A stretch of DNA of 64,000 nt, taken from NCBI GenBank assembly GCA_037974665.1, contig CM075764.1, forward strand, positions 119,040,325-119,104,324, read 5' to 3'. The stretch is from Ehretia macrophylla. Taxonomy: Eukaryota; Streptophyta; Magnoliopsida; Boraginales; Ehretiaceae. The translations under genes were made by a program, and so were the position numbers. Below, piece by piece: positions 10,970 to 23,414 of the stretch (positions within the stretch are counted from its first letter, which is position 1; each line of letters begins with the position of its first letter). A model generated the notes under the pieces. That model saw nothing but the letters and a program-made list of their open reading frames with translations. It had not been told where the DNA came from and did no database searches.

Positions 10970-13405
10970 TATAACGCCCCGATCCCTCACGGGATCGGGA
11001 CTTCTATTAACCAAACTATACTCAACCCAAATCCAAACCCTGGGCACATAATTTAGGAAAAACGGACGGAGTTTCCCCTATTTATAGGACTATTTGGAAA
11101 CCTGTAAACTATAACATACAACCACAAGACTATAATCCACAACTTCAATTTATTTCATCGCTATCAGCATGCAAGTCAACTAAACAGAAGAGTAAACGAT
11201 TGAAGTTATTACAAACCACTAGTACCTAATCATCAAACAAAATTAAAACTTTAATATTACATTCCTTAATATAACATAAATACATACATGGGCACAAAGT
11301 CTCAAATACAATACAAGCATATCATGATCATATTCTTCCATGTTTTACACACTGATAGAGCAAGCAGGTCACACAGGAGGCAATCCAATCTTCAGCTTTT
11401 CTTCTCCTAAGTGCATTTCAACGTTACCAACCCACAACCTAACCATACTACATTCCCAACCAAGCCAAGAGACACTTATTAAGATCATAAAAACCCATTT
11501 TAGAAGCAAAAACTCGGGAAGGCCCCGAACGGGTTTTAACTACAACTATACTAACCGAGCCCCAATTTCGCATAACAAAAGCACCAAAAGTGCTTCCTTA
11601 TCCCAAGGATATCCAAACCATAGCCTAACCTAAACTTGCCCGGATTGCACAACGGAAAAAGTCGTCTTTTAAAAGATTACTAAATTTTCATTTTAGCACA
11701 TTTCCGAGCAATTCAATCCCACGTGAGCCTATGACTAGTTCCACTAACGTCTAAAGCACCTAATTGAAGCCTCAATTTAACACACATACACGTACACATG
11801 GTGTAGTTAGTTCATTTACTCGAAATTCCAATATATATATAGTGAGAGCTAACTAAAACTCCAATCTTGTATATTTATGAACATACATGCTAGCTAATTT
11901 CTTCTTGAGCTCCCAAAATCTTCTTACAAACATTCTTTCAAACATTGAACATGCAATATCTATTATCTCCCACTCCTAACACAACAATAACCACAACACT
12001 AGAATTCTCATTTAACTAACAATCAACACCAAAATACCACATTGTTAACATAACACCTAATAAATCATATTGAATATCTTATAACCATCATTTAACTCCA
12101 ATATACACATCTACACAATGAGAATCCATAATTTTACTATCTAGCAATCACAATCATTAATGTCAGTCCTCAATTAGCTAAAACCTCTTTCAAGTTCTTG
12201 CAGATGCTTAACTTTGTTTATTCAGTTACCTATTCTATAATCCTCCAAACTGACTGATTTTTTATTTATAAACGTAGCTCTTTGAGTGTATATGACTTTA
12301 GCCTCAAGCGGAACTCAATTCCGATCTAAATTCCACAAGTTATGACCTTTTCCATGCAACTGCACAAAGTGCCCCCTGCACCAGCGATTTTCAGACACAT
12401 TTCGGAAATAGTTATATCGCAGGGTCAAAACGTTAAAATTTTCCTTAGCTCTAGAAATCAACATTTGTTCCAAACTGTCTAATCTAGCTGCCATATAATT
12501 TTCGTTCAATTCTAACCACGTTTACTATACCAAAATTACTTCGTAAGTCAGGGGCAGTGCAGTGACCAAATCCGAATTTTGCTTGCTTATCATCTTCTTG
12601 TTATTTCTTGCATTTGAGCCAACAATAACCATTACTTTAGCCTATATAACATTCCTACACTTCATTTAGGACATTTAACAAACACCTAAACTACACAATT
12701 ACACTTAGTTAACAAAACAACTCTACAACTAAAGATAGCATGCAAGAGTTCATTCTATGAGCACTAATGAGTTCCTACAACCTTTAGCATACTAATACTT
12801 TAGCTAAACATACATTTCCAACATCTTTGAACACTTACATAAAACATAGCATGCATACATATAGCTGAATAATCCAAATAGAATGCAAATAATATGAATT
12901 CCCTCACCTAGACATGAAGAATGGCATGAAAATTGATCTTACAAAGCTGTCTTCTTCTTCTTCTTCCTTGTTTTCTTCTTTTCCTTCTCTCCCTGCGTGT
13001 GTGTGTGCTGAATTGTGTGTGTGTGTGTGCTGAAACGTGTTGTGTGTGTGTGTTTTGTGTAGTTTATTTGTTTTAATTAAAGTCCAAATTAGGTAGGATT
13101 TTTTTATAAAGGCTCAAAAGTCTATCTTGCCCCTTTAACTAATTTGATATTTACTAGTTTGACATTTAGTTGAAATCTAACAAATCTAGTTTCTATTTGC
13201 AAATTGATAACACTTAAATAATGTCTACGTTACTTAAAACTCTTAAATGCACGTGAATGCACATAAATGCACGTTAAACGAAATAGATGCATGTAATCCA
13301 AAAATATGATATTTTATGCAAACAAATATATATAAATAATTAAAGTAAACATATAAATATATGCACATCAATAAAATAATTATATGCACGGGTCGGGTTG
13401 TTACA
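10970..13405 (-). repeat. 5' LTR of nested element 1
   Basis: 2436 bp. It matches the left LTR nearly base for base; visible differences are single substitutions and microsatellite length near 13000-13060. The TATA-like box is at 13100-13111. The terminal base pair differs from the partner (tataacg here, tgtaacg there), a point mutation in the LTR end. Confidence 0.92.
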
Positions 13406-13410
13406 CTCAA

Positions 13411-16400
13411 CCTCCGGAATTTGCAATTGTACCAATATTTGGAACCTTTCCAAATAATTGCTCTTCCATTACAGGTGAGTATGAACCCAAATATGGATTT
13501 TCAATAATCCATTTGAGACTCTTAGTCTAAATTTGTGAAACTTTAAGTTTCACCTTCTCCATATACTAAGAATATTTCTTCAGTGCTTCTCAAGCACTTA
13601 AGAATGTTCTTGATTACTTTCCAGCGTTCCTAACCTGGATCAGACAGACATCTGCTCATAACACTTATAACATTTATGATATCATGTCTTTGTACACTAC
13701 ATGACGTATATAAGATTCTTAATTGCTGCAGCACTTAGAATAGACAATCATCTTTTAGAATATGTGTACATGTTAAACACCTTTAACACTTTTTGAGAAA
13801 AACCCATTAATCCTTTTGATCTATAGCCATAGATCGATTTCCAAGGATTCAAGCAGATTATCCCAAATTTTACATGGATAATTTATTTGAATGACTTAGA
13901 CCTACTTGTGTAGTCAAAGTTTATCTTCATTCTCAACGAAGTGAAATCGAATGTTCTAGATTCATAAATATATGTAAGGTAGCTAAATCCTTATTGGGCT
14001 ATTTCGCCAAAAGGCCCATATACATCTCTATGTATAAATCCTAAATATTTGTGGTCTTTTGACTTTGTCTCATAAAAGCCGATTTGATCATTTTTAAGAA
14101 CACAAGATCCACGTGTTGGGAATGTCCCGAGGCCTCAAGGGCTTACCAATCCTTCTTTCACCAATTGAGTGATTCTTGTTTCTCCTCTATGACCTAATCA
14201 TAAGGGCCACAATAATTTTAGAGTTATCTGTATCTCTTGATCTCTCATATTATTCGTTTATCACGTTTTACCTCATCCATATAAAACTTTATTCATTAAT
14301 TTACTAGTGTCATCATCTCATTTATTTCCTAAATAAATGAAACACATGAACAACAATTATTCCAAAATTAATAAACACCTAGATGGGTAAACGAGAAGAC
14401 GATATGTATTTATAGAGGACATCCATTTCTCTTCAAACTCTTTGAAGTCCTTTGGGTTTTCCTCTATTATTAGTTCTCTTTTTCTTGCAGTAGAAATAAT
14501 ATCCTTTTACCAATTAAGTTTTACCTTTCCAGATCTACTCTAGAGACATGACTCTCATGTCCAAAGGTTGTGTCAAGTGTATTCACACGAATAAATCCAT
14601 TATGAACGACAAGAGAAAACTAAGAATTGACTTTGAGGATTAGATTTGTCTGCATATGATAAACCATAAATAAACTCATGGACTCAAGATACTCATCCTG
14701 AGAACACATGCTCTTAAATCAATTCCTTTAGTTATTCTTTGTTTGGAACAATTTTCTAGATATCTCATATCTTCAACTAGATATCTCATATCTAGTTGTC
14801 CTATCTTGCTTACTTCACAACTCTTTGTAAGTAATTAATGATAGATACATTATCCGTGCTCTTTTTTTTTGTGACAACTTATTTTGGGCATCTAGAACGT
14901 GTATGACTCTCTCATATCTGAGAACAATTCTCAAAATATTGAGCTAGTCATCGAAGTTTGGTCTAGTCAAAAATAAAAGGTTGGGTTCACATCTAATATA
15001 TATGCAGTAATTTCTAAGGATATTAGATAATTTTATTATTAACTATTTGATTTGGGTCTTTAAATCAAATAGTAACCCCCACTAAATTTTTCGAATCCCA
15101 CACTTCCTTAGTGGAAAACAGAAAAAAAATAAGGTGTTTTTCTTAGTGGAATTGGGGGCCCATTCACTTTAACCCACCTCACATTTTAGATTTTTGGTAA
15201 AGTTAAAACAAAGAGGTGAATAACCTCTTATTCAATGTATCTCATACAAACTCCAATTATTCTTGCCTTCAATCCTTTTGATCTCACATTATAGATTTTT
15301 AGTCTCCAAGATTGTTTAAGTTAAACCCATTATCTTAAAAATTTGGATCAATGCAATACCGACACCTCACATGGTAGACTTTTGGTTGCCAGTAAGAATC
15401 TAAATTTTCTACATCTTATGCTTATATAGACTTAGTTCATATGTTGATACAAATAAATAACCCCTATGTGTCCATAGCCAGCTACTTATTTGCCCAACAC
15501 ATAAACCAATCTACGATAACGGAAGGCAATGATATAATTTTCTCAAAACTATACCATTATTAACTTAATATTTAATTTGTAAAGGTTTACTGGTCTTTAG
15601 TTTATGTCTCACTTTTCACATGCTTTTAATTTCAATTTATCGCATAAATAAATAGAAACATACATGCATTCATCACATATTTATAGCATAAATAAATAGA
15701 AAAATGTATAAAATAAAATGGGATGATCATGGACTAGGAGCACTATCAACTCGAGCCACTGGATTGAATACCTAAATCAAATAAAGGGCCCACCAGATAG
15801 ATTCATGGGTTGCGCCTCCTCGGATTCACAAAACTCTTTTTGCGAACTGGGCCCACCAACTCTTGATGTCTTCATCTTGATCTTCCATTACATTTATGTA
15901 CATAGATTCCTAATCTAGTGGGGATACATAAATGGGAATGAGGTTTTACATTTTAAAACAGGGATAAGAAGCATGCAAACCCTATTTTAAAATATTACAT
16001 AAAACCCAAAATAAGTAAATAAATTAAATAATGACATTCATTCATTCATCCATACATTCACACAAGACTAGTCCATGATCACCCAAAAATATAGCAAATA
16101 ATAAAGAAAATTAATCCACAAATATAACACAATTAGTCTACCAATATAATCTCATTATATTAGGTTTATCCAATTAATAAACACATTTATTAATTTGGAT
16201 CCTTAAATATCTCATATTTAAATAAATATAATCTCATTATATTTTTAGTAATTAATTAATAAATAATTTACTAATTAGCTACAAGTATAAAACCATCAAT
16301 TTTTCTAATATAAACTCTTATAAAATATAAATATAATCAAATTATATTTAATAATTAATAAACTATTTATTAATTTAAAGTGTCAAAAATGTATTTGGGC

Positions 16401-17483
16401 TTGTTTAATTAATTTGTCACACAAAATTATTAAACATCTTAGACTTTACAAAATAAGTCCAACTTATTTTATTAAGTCCAAGTCCAAATAAAGATATAGC
16501 CCAAATTAGATATGCCCATTTATAATACATGTGCCCATTAGCCCAAGGGAGAACTCAATCTTTTAATTGCAACCCAACCCAAACAATAAAATAAGTCTCA
16601 CTAATCTCATGCAAATTCGGATTTAAAGTAGCCCAAAACTATGAGCCCAGCAGCCCAAAAGATTAAGTAAAAGAAAAATAAAAACAAAATATAACTCATC
16701 CATCACCCAACACCTTGGGTTTGGATCCGAGTCTAGATCCATACATGAATCCTTTCAGATTCGGGTCGGGTTCGAAACCCTACCCGAATCAGAATTTTCC
16801 TTTTTTCTTCTTTCTCATTTCTTCCTCACCAGCGCCGCCCCACCCTTATTTCCCCTTTTTGATTGAGCAGCCACCGTCGCTGCCATCATGGTAGTGACGT
16901 GTTACTACCTCAACGGCAACAACGCGCTACTGCCTTAGCAGCAGCAACAGCATGAGGTCACCACCTCGCGCCGTTGGCTACTCTGCTGCAACACCGTGAG
17001 CAGCTATGGCTGCTCACAACGAAGCAGCCGTGGCTGCTACTACGAGGAGCAGCCATGACTGTTCTCTCTTCTACTATAGTCCAAAATTCTTTTTTTTTAA
17101 ATTCTTTTTTTTTTCAAAAAATTGCAAAATATTCCAAAACAAATTTTGAACAATTTTTCATAACATATTCAAAACTTTGTAACACGCTTTTACATGTGAA
17201 AATCTATTTTTTTTTTAATTGAAAAACAGAGAATAGTTTTATAAAAACAATTTTTATAAAACATTTGACAAACAATCAGTTTCATAAAACCCCTTTTTGA
17301 AACTATTATTGCCATCAACTATAGGGCATAAAATTTAATCCAATTAAATTTATGGGCATAAAATTAATAGATTCAAATCTATCAATTTTTTAACAGATAG
17401 TTTCATAAACTACTAAATTGACACTTCAGTTGTGCTATACAATTTTGTGCTAAAATCGAACAATCAAGTAAAATGCATGAACG
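13411..17483 (-). pseudogene. Decayed internal region of the Copia-type element (pol and leader)
   Basis: At 13490-13700 the minus strand gives, with stops, NVISVMSRCLSDPG, ERWKVIKNILKCLRST and LVYGEGE. These match the segment between RT and RNase H of Copia polyproteins. The rest up to about 16700 has no recognisable open frame. 16780-17060 is richer in GC with a cluster of cag/gcc codons and may be leader or gag start. Several poly(T) runs lie at 17090-17220. The whole region is dead coding sequence. Confidence 0.65.
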
Positions 17484-17499
17484 GTGGCTCTGATACCAC
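17484..17499 (-). promoter_or_regulatory. Primer-binding site of the Copia-type element
   Basis: The minus strand reads GTGGTATCAGAGCCAC immediately after the 5' LTR. It contains TGGTATCAGAGC, the complement of the 3' end of plant initiator methionine tRNA, which primes reverse transcription. Confidence 0.85.
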
Positions 17500-18964
17500 T
17501 GTTAGGAATCGTGCATGGTATTTAAAATTTTATAATTAAATAAACGCAGCGAAAAACATTAATACTCATGCATCACATTCATGACTATTTACGTAGATTA
17601 CATACATGCATAATAATCTACATTAATTACGATTAAAGAATTTCAGAATTATTGTTCCATGATGACGAATCTGATGTAGAATCTAAAAGCTCCCCAACTG
17701 TGAAGCCTCCGAAAGTATCCACACAAAATCTGCACCCTTAATTGGATTTCACCCCCACTAGGTTTTCTAGAGAAATCCTACATATTATTTTGACTGTGTT
17801 TTTGTGCTTGCTAAACCTGTCATAATAGTACAATCTATAGGAGACACATGTAACCTAGGGCCACATATGGACTGGACTTAAACTAACCAGTCTTGGGTTC
17901 CATAATAACCAGATCAATATCAAGTTACTACGAGTCCAATTAAATTAATATTTAGGATGATCCTACATGTAATTTAATCTTTTCTCTAATCCAATTAATC
18001 TACAAATTCCATTTATGTGTGACATCTCGGGTTCATAATTAATTGACAGCGAAATAATATTAATCCAATTAATATTTAATTAGAACTCTTCTAATTTAGT
18101 TCTCACAAGTCGTGAGTGATACCTAGCAGTATATCACGACTACCAACTAATGATGAAGTGAAATTTTATGAACCCTTTAGTAATTATCATGCAACCAATT
18201 CCTTCTGTCTGAATCATCCCGATTGAGTAAGAGTCCTGGATAGGGTCGTCAAACTCTATTACTCAATCATATGTCCAAATCTATTTAATCAGTAACTCAT
18301 GAATAATACGTTGAACGACTTCCACTATTCTACCTCGGCCAAGGATTTCTAGTTACTTGATTAATAGATTGCATAGGATCCCTAATTGACATATTCTATA
18401 TCTACACATACTTATCTTCATACCGGAATAGATCGTAACCACTAAGTACATTATCCAATCCTTGATAAGGACTAGCTTTATTGCACCAGTAAATTACGTT
18501 ATCCTTAACACAAGATAACCGTGGTGTCTCAGGTCTAAGGACTAATTGTACCATTACACTATACAACGAATTATTGACCATTCTATGTAATTCGTTGTAC
18601 TAACGGTCATGTCCAATCACTTGTTCTTAACAAACACTTATACATCTACCCTTACGATATGAGACTAATCGCCCAAATCAATATTTTATATTATTTAGAT
18701 AGTAGACTACAATCCGATCTTTCCGGATAAATTAACGCCCAAATAATTTATCTTACGATCGGGGACTATTTTAGAATATATTTATGAATATAGATTCTGT
18801 CACTAATATCTTTACTCTTAAAGATAGAATTTATAAATATTATTCCAATGACTTTTTATTTAAATAGTTAATCGCATTAATGATATTTAAATAAACTACC
18901 CACAATAAATAAATAATATAATTATTATGTCCTAAAATTGGTATTTAGGGCATATAATCCAACA
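17500..18964 (-). repeat. 5' LTR of the Copia-type element
   Basis: 1465 bp, the same length as the partner at 5842-7306, with TG...CA ends. It is flanked on its outer side by the atgac copy of the target-site duplication and then by the resumed satellite. Confidence 0.93.
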
Positions 18965-18969
18965 ATGAC

Positions 18970-19131
18970 ACCTACAAGCATGATCAAGGACATAATATCA
19001 TATTATACTAATTTAATGAATATATAAGAGCTAATGACACCTATTAGCATGATCAAGTACATAATATCATATTAGTGTAATTTATCATGCATCTACGACC
19101 TTTTATATAGATAGATAATTGGCATATTAGA
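18970..19131. repeat. Satellite array, right part
   Basis: Continues the monomer interrupted at 5841: a short unit to about 19025, then a long unit (from agagctaatgacacctatta) ending near gataattggcatattag at 19131. The two parts join in register once the LTR element and one target-site copy are removed. Confidence 0.85.
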
Positions 19132-19889
19132 ATAACAACTATTTATAATTATTTTTTTATTTTCGCATTCCAACTAAGCATTTTCATAAGAAATAATAAA
19201 TAATGATAAAAATGCATGGACATATAATATTTATAACATATAAAGTATGTGAAGTAAAGCCCAAAAATAAAAATTAGTGATGTTATTTATTGTAAAAGTG
19301 GAATATGGTTAAATGGACGATAAACATGGGTTGAAAATTAGCATTTGTCATCTCATATTTAGATAAAAGTATCCCGATTAATGAATCTTAAGAAATAAAA
19401 AAACGAGAAGTATGTATTAAAACGGGACTTGTCGTAACTTAGTCGTCATCGACAGTAAATTATGAGATGGTTAAAAAAATGAACGATTTGGGTTGCTATA
19501 AAAATTGATTTTGTTCTCTTTGGTCTGGTGTCTTGTGTTTAGTATTTGGTCATGTGGCTCTTTATGAGTAGGGTTTTAGGCATGGGCACTTATCTTTTCT
19601 TTCAATTAATGGTTTTGTTTGGGCCTAGGGTTGTTTGGTTCATTTGCAATTGGGTTAGGTGTTTGTATTTGAGCGTTTTCATAACATTTCTCATGTCATA
19701 TTTTGATAAAAGTAGCACGGGTAAAGTATGTTAAGAAATTAAAAGAACGAGTAATTCATCTCTTATACTGTAAATTAGGTCATGTTTAAGTGGCCAATGA
19801 ATATTTACATATAAAAATGAAATATCAATATATATCCAATAGTATAACCAACTAGTATAAGCAACTTTATGAAATACCAAATAGTGTTG
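19132..19889. other. No gene; diverged copies of a local repeat
   Basis: AT-rich. Motifs such as gtaaagtatgttaagaaa and gtttaagtggccaatgaa occur at 19380-19430, 19690-19800, 20695-20840 and 21040-21100. An old dispersed repeat therefore surrounds the F-box relic. Short open frames here match nothing I recognise. Confidence 0.6.
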
Positions 19890-20480
19890 AATAATTAGAT
19901 CGATAGAAAGCACATAATATGCCTCAAGATGTCCAGATTTTGTGGCTTTCGTAAGACATTCAAGTGCAAAATCCTTTGTTCCTATGTGAAAATACTTAAC
20001 TTGTGATACATTCATACATGGGATAATAAATTTATTATTCCAACTTTATGAACATATTAATATTTTAAGTGGGCACTAATTATTTAAAATAATTTTTTTA
20101 TATAAAAAAAAACGAATCATATTAGTATTTCTATAATGCTTACCACTTATTTTCTGAATAAGGATTCTAGATTTTCACTATCACAACACCTATCTATGAA
20201 TGAAGTAATTGTGTTGTCAAACGGCCACCACGGGGCGAGTAGAAACTCCTTTCATTGTAGCATATCTATATATATAACTCTCATCATCGATGTTCTTGAA
20301 CAACTTGCAACTGTGTAAAGAGTTATTGGGTTAGTAAAGGAAATAAATAAATTTACTTCCAACAACACTCTATTATATACCTTTTTTGGCACAAATAAGA
20401 CCATCAGCGGAATGTGAACCAACACTAGCTAGAATTTCAGCGATTAGTTCTTTAAGAATGGTATCAAAGTATGAAACCAT
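19890..20480 (-). pseudogene. F-box protein pseudogene (plant F-box/Sel1-like-repeat family)
   Basis: The minus strand has ATG at 20480 followed by an F-box-like start (ILKELIAEILASVGSHSADG). A GT donor at 20380 and an AG acceptor at 20311 give a 70-bp intron. Exon 2 reads CKLFKNIDDESYIYRYATMK, then after frameshifts SFIDRCCDSENLESLFRK. Near 19970-19890 it reads ALECLTKATKSGHLEAYYVL, the tetratricopeptide/Sel1-like part that follows the F-box in a small plant family (such as At2g35280-like proteins). Frameshifts, stops and AT-rich filler at 20040-20110 break it. F-box proteins are the substrate adaptors of SCF ubiquitin ligases; this copy cannot work. Assignment is from pattern memory and would need a search. 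Confidence 0.6.
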
Positions 20481-21180
20481 TTTCTTTTTTGTTTATCAAT
20501 ATAATCGGCCATTAAAAATAAAGGGATAAGTTCCCCTACTTATAGAAGTTAGAAAGACACAATTTAAGGGGTATAACTATTCATATTCCCCACGGGTGTC
20601 TTTAATGAAGAAACATGATTATTAATAAAATGGCGTTATTTTTAATATAACTTATTTTTCTCACTAATAGGTGTCGCACCATTTCATAAAAGTAGCATTC
20701 ATCAAATCTTATTTTGATGAAAATAGAAGCGGTAAAGTATGTTAAGAAACGAAAATAACAATTAATATGTAATGAATATAGTAATTGTAGCAACCCAAAC
20801 TTCACATAACGCAAGTTGAAATATGTTTAAGTGGCCAATGAAGAATGATATACAGAGAAAGTATGATTCAATGCCCGATTAAGATAGGTTGAATGTTTGA
20901 ATGTAAAGTAACATACGAGGCATTTATTGAAACGAAAGGCACCGATATAACACGTAATAATTATCGTAATAAAAATGAACAATGTATCATCAAAATATTA
21001 TTCAGTAATTAAATGGGTTAAGTTTCTGCATTACATGTCTCATGTTGTATTTTGATCAAGTAGCATAAGTAAAGTATCTTAAGAAAATAAAAAAAAATGA
21101 TGAAACTGGTTATATTGTAATAGCGATGAAAATAGTTAAATAGTTGATAAAAATGGGTTGTGACAATAACTACATCTCGG
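20481..21180. other. No gene; diverged local repeat copies
   Basis: Two further copies of the repeat with gtaaagtatgttaagaaa lie near 20725 and 21070. Between them I see no coding or RNA feature. Confidence 0.55.
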
Positions 21181-21184
21181 GAAT

Positions 21185-22140
21185 CATGTATCTTGGTCTA
21201 GTGGTAATGTTACTATCTAAGCATGCGAGAGGTTAGAGGTCGCATTTGGGTCGGGCCGACACAAGCCCAGCTCAGCCTATCACGCGAAAATTCGGGCCCA
21301 ACCCAACTCGATTGAAAGTGGGTTCAACTTAGCCCAACCCACCACATATAAGTGGGCCGAGTTAGGTCATATATTTTTTGACTCACCCCATTTGTGCCCA
21401 AGTCCAGCCAAGCTCAGCCCAGTCCAGCTCGAACCCAACTCGAGCCCAGCTCAGCCCATAAGCTCAGATGTTTAGAATCATTTTGCTTACTTTAAAGAAC
21501 ATGAGTATGTAATTTGTAACTATTATAAATGTAAATATATATTTCGTCGTTAATTTAGAACTGGAACGCTTGTAAGACATCTTGTATCTTGACACTCAAA
21601 TGTTCCAAACTATTTCAATCCTCAACCACTGCCACTACTGCCACCAGCAGGCCCAGCACCCACACAAGGAGTATAATAAAATGGAGAACTTCTCCACCAA
21701 CTTTCGTCAAGCATTTATGTAATGCTCTTTTTTATGTTTATTAGTAACATATATGTGTCTCGTGAACTTGTGGTTTGTTAAGTAATTATTTATTATTTAT
21801 ATTAATATTATCAATCAATTTATGTCTTGTTAATCATTAAATTAAGTTTTTTCGTAAAAAAGGTTAAGCTTTAGCTTTTTTCGTTATTAATCCAACTATT
21901 AAAATTCTGAACACATTAATCACAAAAAAAAAAAGATGGGTTGGCCCAGCCCAACTCGCGACTCGTGGTAACGGGCTCATGGGCCGAGCTGGGTCCTATA
22001 TTTCAAGAATTGAGCCCAACCCAACTCAGCCCACTAAACATATGTGTCAAGCCAGGCTGGCCCATTTGCCAACTCTACGAGAGATTGTGAGTTTCAATAT
22101 CACTAGTTATGTTATATGGCATTACATTTAGGCCTCCTTA
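21185..22140 (+). mobile_element. tRNA-derived SINE split by a hAT-type MITE
   Basis: An A-box tggtctagtgg lies at 21194-21204 and a B-box-like gtttcaatatc at 22091-22101. Removing the inserted MITE and one copy of its target-site duplication leaves about 34 bp between the boxes, the spacing of a tRNA promoter. An A-rich stretch near 22151 may be the tail. The outer limits are approximate. Confidence 0.6.
21234..22077. mobile_element. hAT-type MITE, 844 bp
   Basis: The left end tagaggtcgcatttgggtc and the complement of the right end, tagagttggcaaatgggcc, form an imperfect terminal inverted repeat that continues into gggc-rich subterminal sequence. Flanks are cgagaggt (21226-21233) and cgagagat (22078-22085), an 8-bp target-site duplication with one mismatch, as expected for hAT. 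Both subterminal zones are rich in repeated cagcccaactc-type motifs. No transposase is encoded. Confidence 0.85.
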
Positions 22141-22160
22141 TCCTAAGATTAAAAAAAATG

Positions 22161-22420
22161 ATAAAACTCGTAATTTAAAACGTATTTGTAGTAATTAAGG
22201 CTTCACATAGCGTAATAGCGATAAAAATGGTTACATGGTTGAGAAAAATGGGTCGTCGTAATTTAAATCGAACTTGCAGTAATTAAGGCTTCACATACCG
22301 TAATAGCGATGAAAATGGTTAAATAGTTGATGAAAACGGGTTGTCGTAATTTAAATCGTACTTGCAGTAATTAAGACTTCACATATCGTAAGTGTGATGA
22401 AAATGTTTAAACAGTCACTA
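22161..22420. repeat. 88-bp tandem repeat, about three units
   Basis: The motif gtaattaagg recurs at 22191, 22279 and 22367, exactly 88 bp apart, with surrounding sequence (gcgatgaaaatggttaaata) conserved. A diverged unit also lies at about 21110-21170 on the other side of the SINE/MITE, so the SINE landed in this array. Confidence 0.85.
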
Positions 22421-23414
22421 GAGAACAAAAATGAAGTGATCTTTGTAAAGCAAAAAAAGGAATGAGGGCTAGGTGTAAATGTTGTAATAGTAATTTTATG
22501 CATATAACTAATGTTAGTGATAAGGGTATAGTAATCATTCTAAACACCATGAGGTTAAAATAGACATTTTAAATTAATCTGAAATACATATAATATTATG
22601 ATTTGTCCATGTGGATCCCGCATCTAATTTAAGGGTATCTTCGTGATTACAACAAATAGGAAGCTCTTTTTTTCTTTTTAATAAAAGTTATCATCAACAA
22701 CTCATATTTCTCATAAATGATCAACGGTCCACAATCATTAGGCAATTCTGCCACTGATGGATAGTAGACCGACTCTGTAGAGATTCATGTCAATCATGAA
22801 GTTGTAGTTTACATGTGAATACGTTGTAGAAGATTCATGTAAATCATGAATTTGGATCTCCATCGATGTGTTTGAAATTAAACTCTTGAGGTATTTGATA
22901 TTATAATTTTGACCTCGGTAATGGTACGTATCTTTAAAGTTTTAACAACATAATGACCCCTTGGTGCGTGAGGTGATTGTGGGGTTCATTAAGAATTTAC
23001 TTATAGTTATAACATGGTGCATAGGTGATTGTGGGGTTCATTAAGAATTTACTTATAGTTATAACATGGTGCATGCCCATTCACAATTTTTTTATTGTGC
23101 TTCAAGTGTCAAGATAGTGACTACAAGATATGAAACTTGACAAATACATGTACCTTTTAATTAATAGATAAATGAATCGCCTAATATACATTAACTAAAT
23201 GAATGATACAATATTCTTTTATTCAAGTAAGTACTTTATATGTATCAATATCTAAATTTTTTGTACATTAAATCAAGATTAATATCTAACACCAACTCTT
23301 AAACTTGAAAATGCAAAATAACTTAGTTTTGGGGGATGTGGTAAATAAACTTGCTTGTGGAAAATATTTTCATCTAAAAATATTTTTCTAGAAAATAAAA
23401 TATTTTTTTGAGCT
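22421..23414. other. No gene; contains a perfect 52-bp tandem duplication
   Basis: AT-rich sequence without recognisable coding content. The 52-bp unit starting aggtgattgtggggttcatt occurs twice back to back (22971-23022 and 23023-23074) with no visible difference, so the duplication is recent. Confidence 0.7.

Larger units (their letters stand above)
7646..13405 (-). mobile_element. Non-coding long-LTR retrotransposon (LARD-like), nested element 1
   Basis: LTRs of 2443 bp (7646-10088) and 2436 bp (10970-13405) flank an internal region of only 881 bp. A perfect 5-bp target-site duplication ctcaa lies at 7641-7645 and 13406-13410. The primer-binding site (minus TGGTATCAGAGC, plus 10954-10965) sits 4 nt from the right LTR, and a GGAGGGGAGAG polypurine tract abuts the left one. 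There is no gag or pol. LTR ends in element orientation are TGTAACAACCC...GGGGCGTTACA, resembling Gypsy/chromovirus LTRs (inference). It must be mobilised by proteins of another element. The LTRs look nearly identical, so the insertion is recent. Confidence 0.93.
5842..18964 (-). mobile_element. Copia-type LTR retrotransposon (decayed), carrying a nested element
   Basis: Two 1465-bp LTRs (5842-7306 and 17500-18964) have TGTTGG...CCAACA ends. They are flanked by the 5-bp repeats ataac (5837-5841) and atgac (18965-18969), which differ by one base. Next to the right LTR lies tggctctgataccac, whose complement is the initiator-Met tRNA primer-binding site; this places the element on the minus strand. 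A purine-rich tract abuts the left LTR. The net internal length without the nested element is about 4.4 kb, and it is heavily mutated. Confidence 0.93.
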
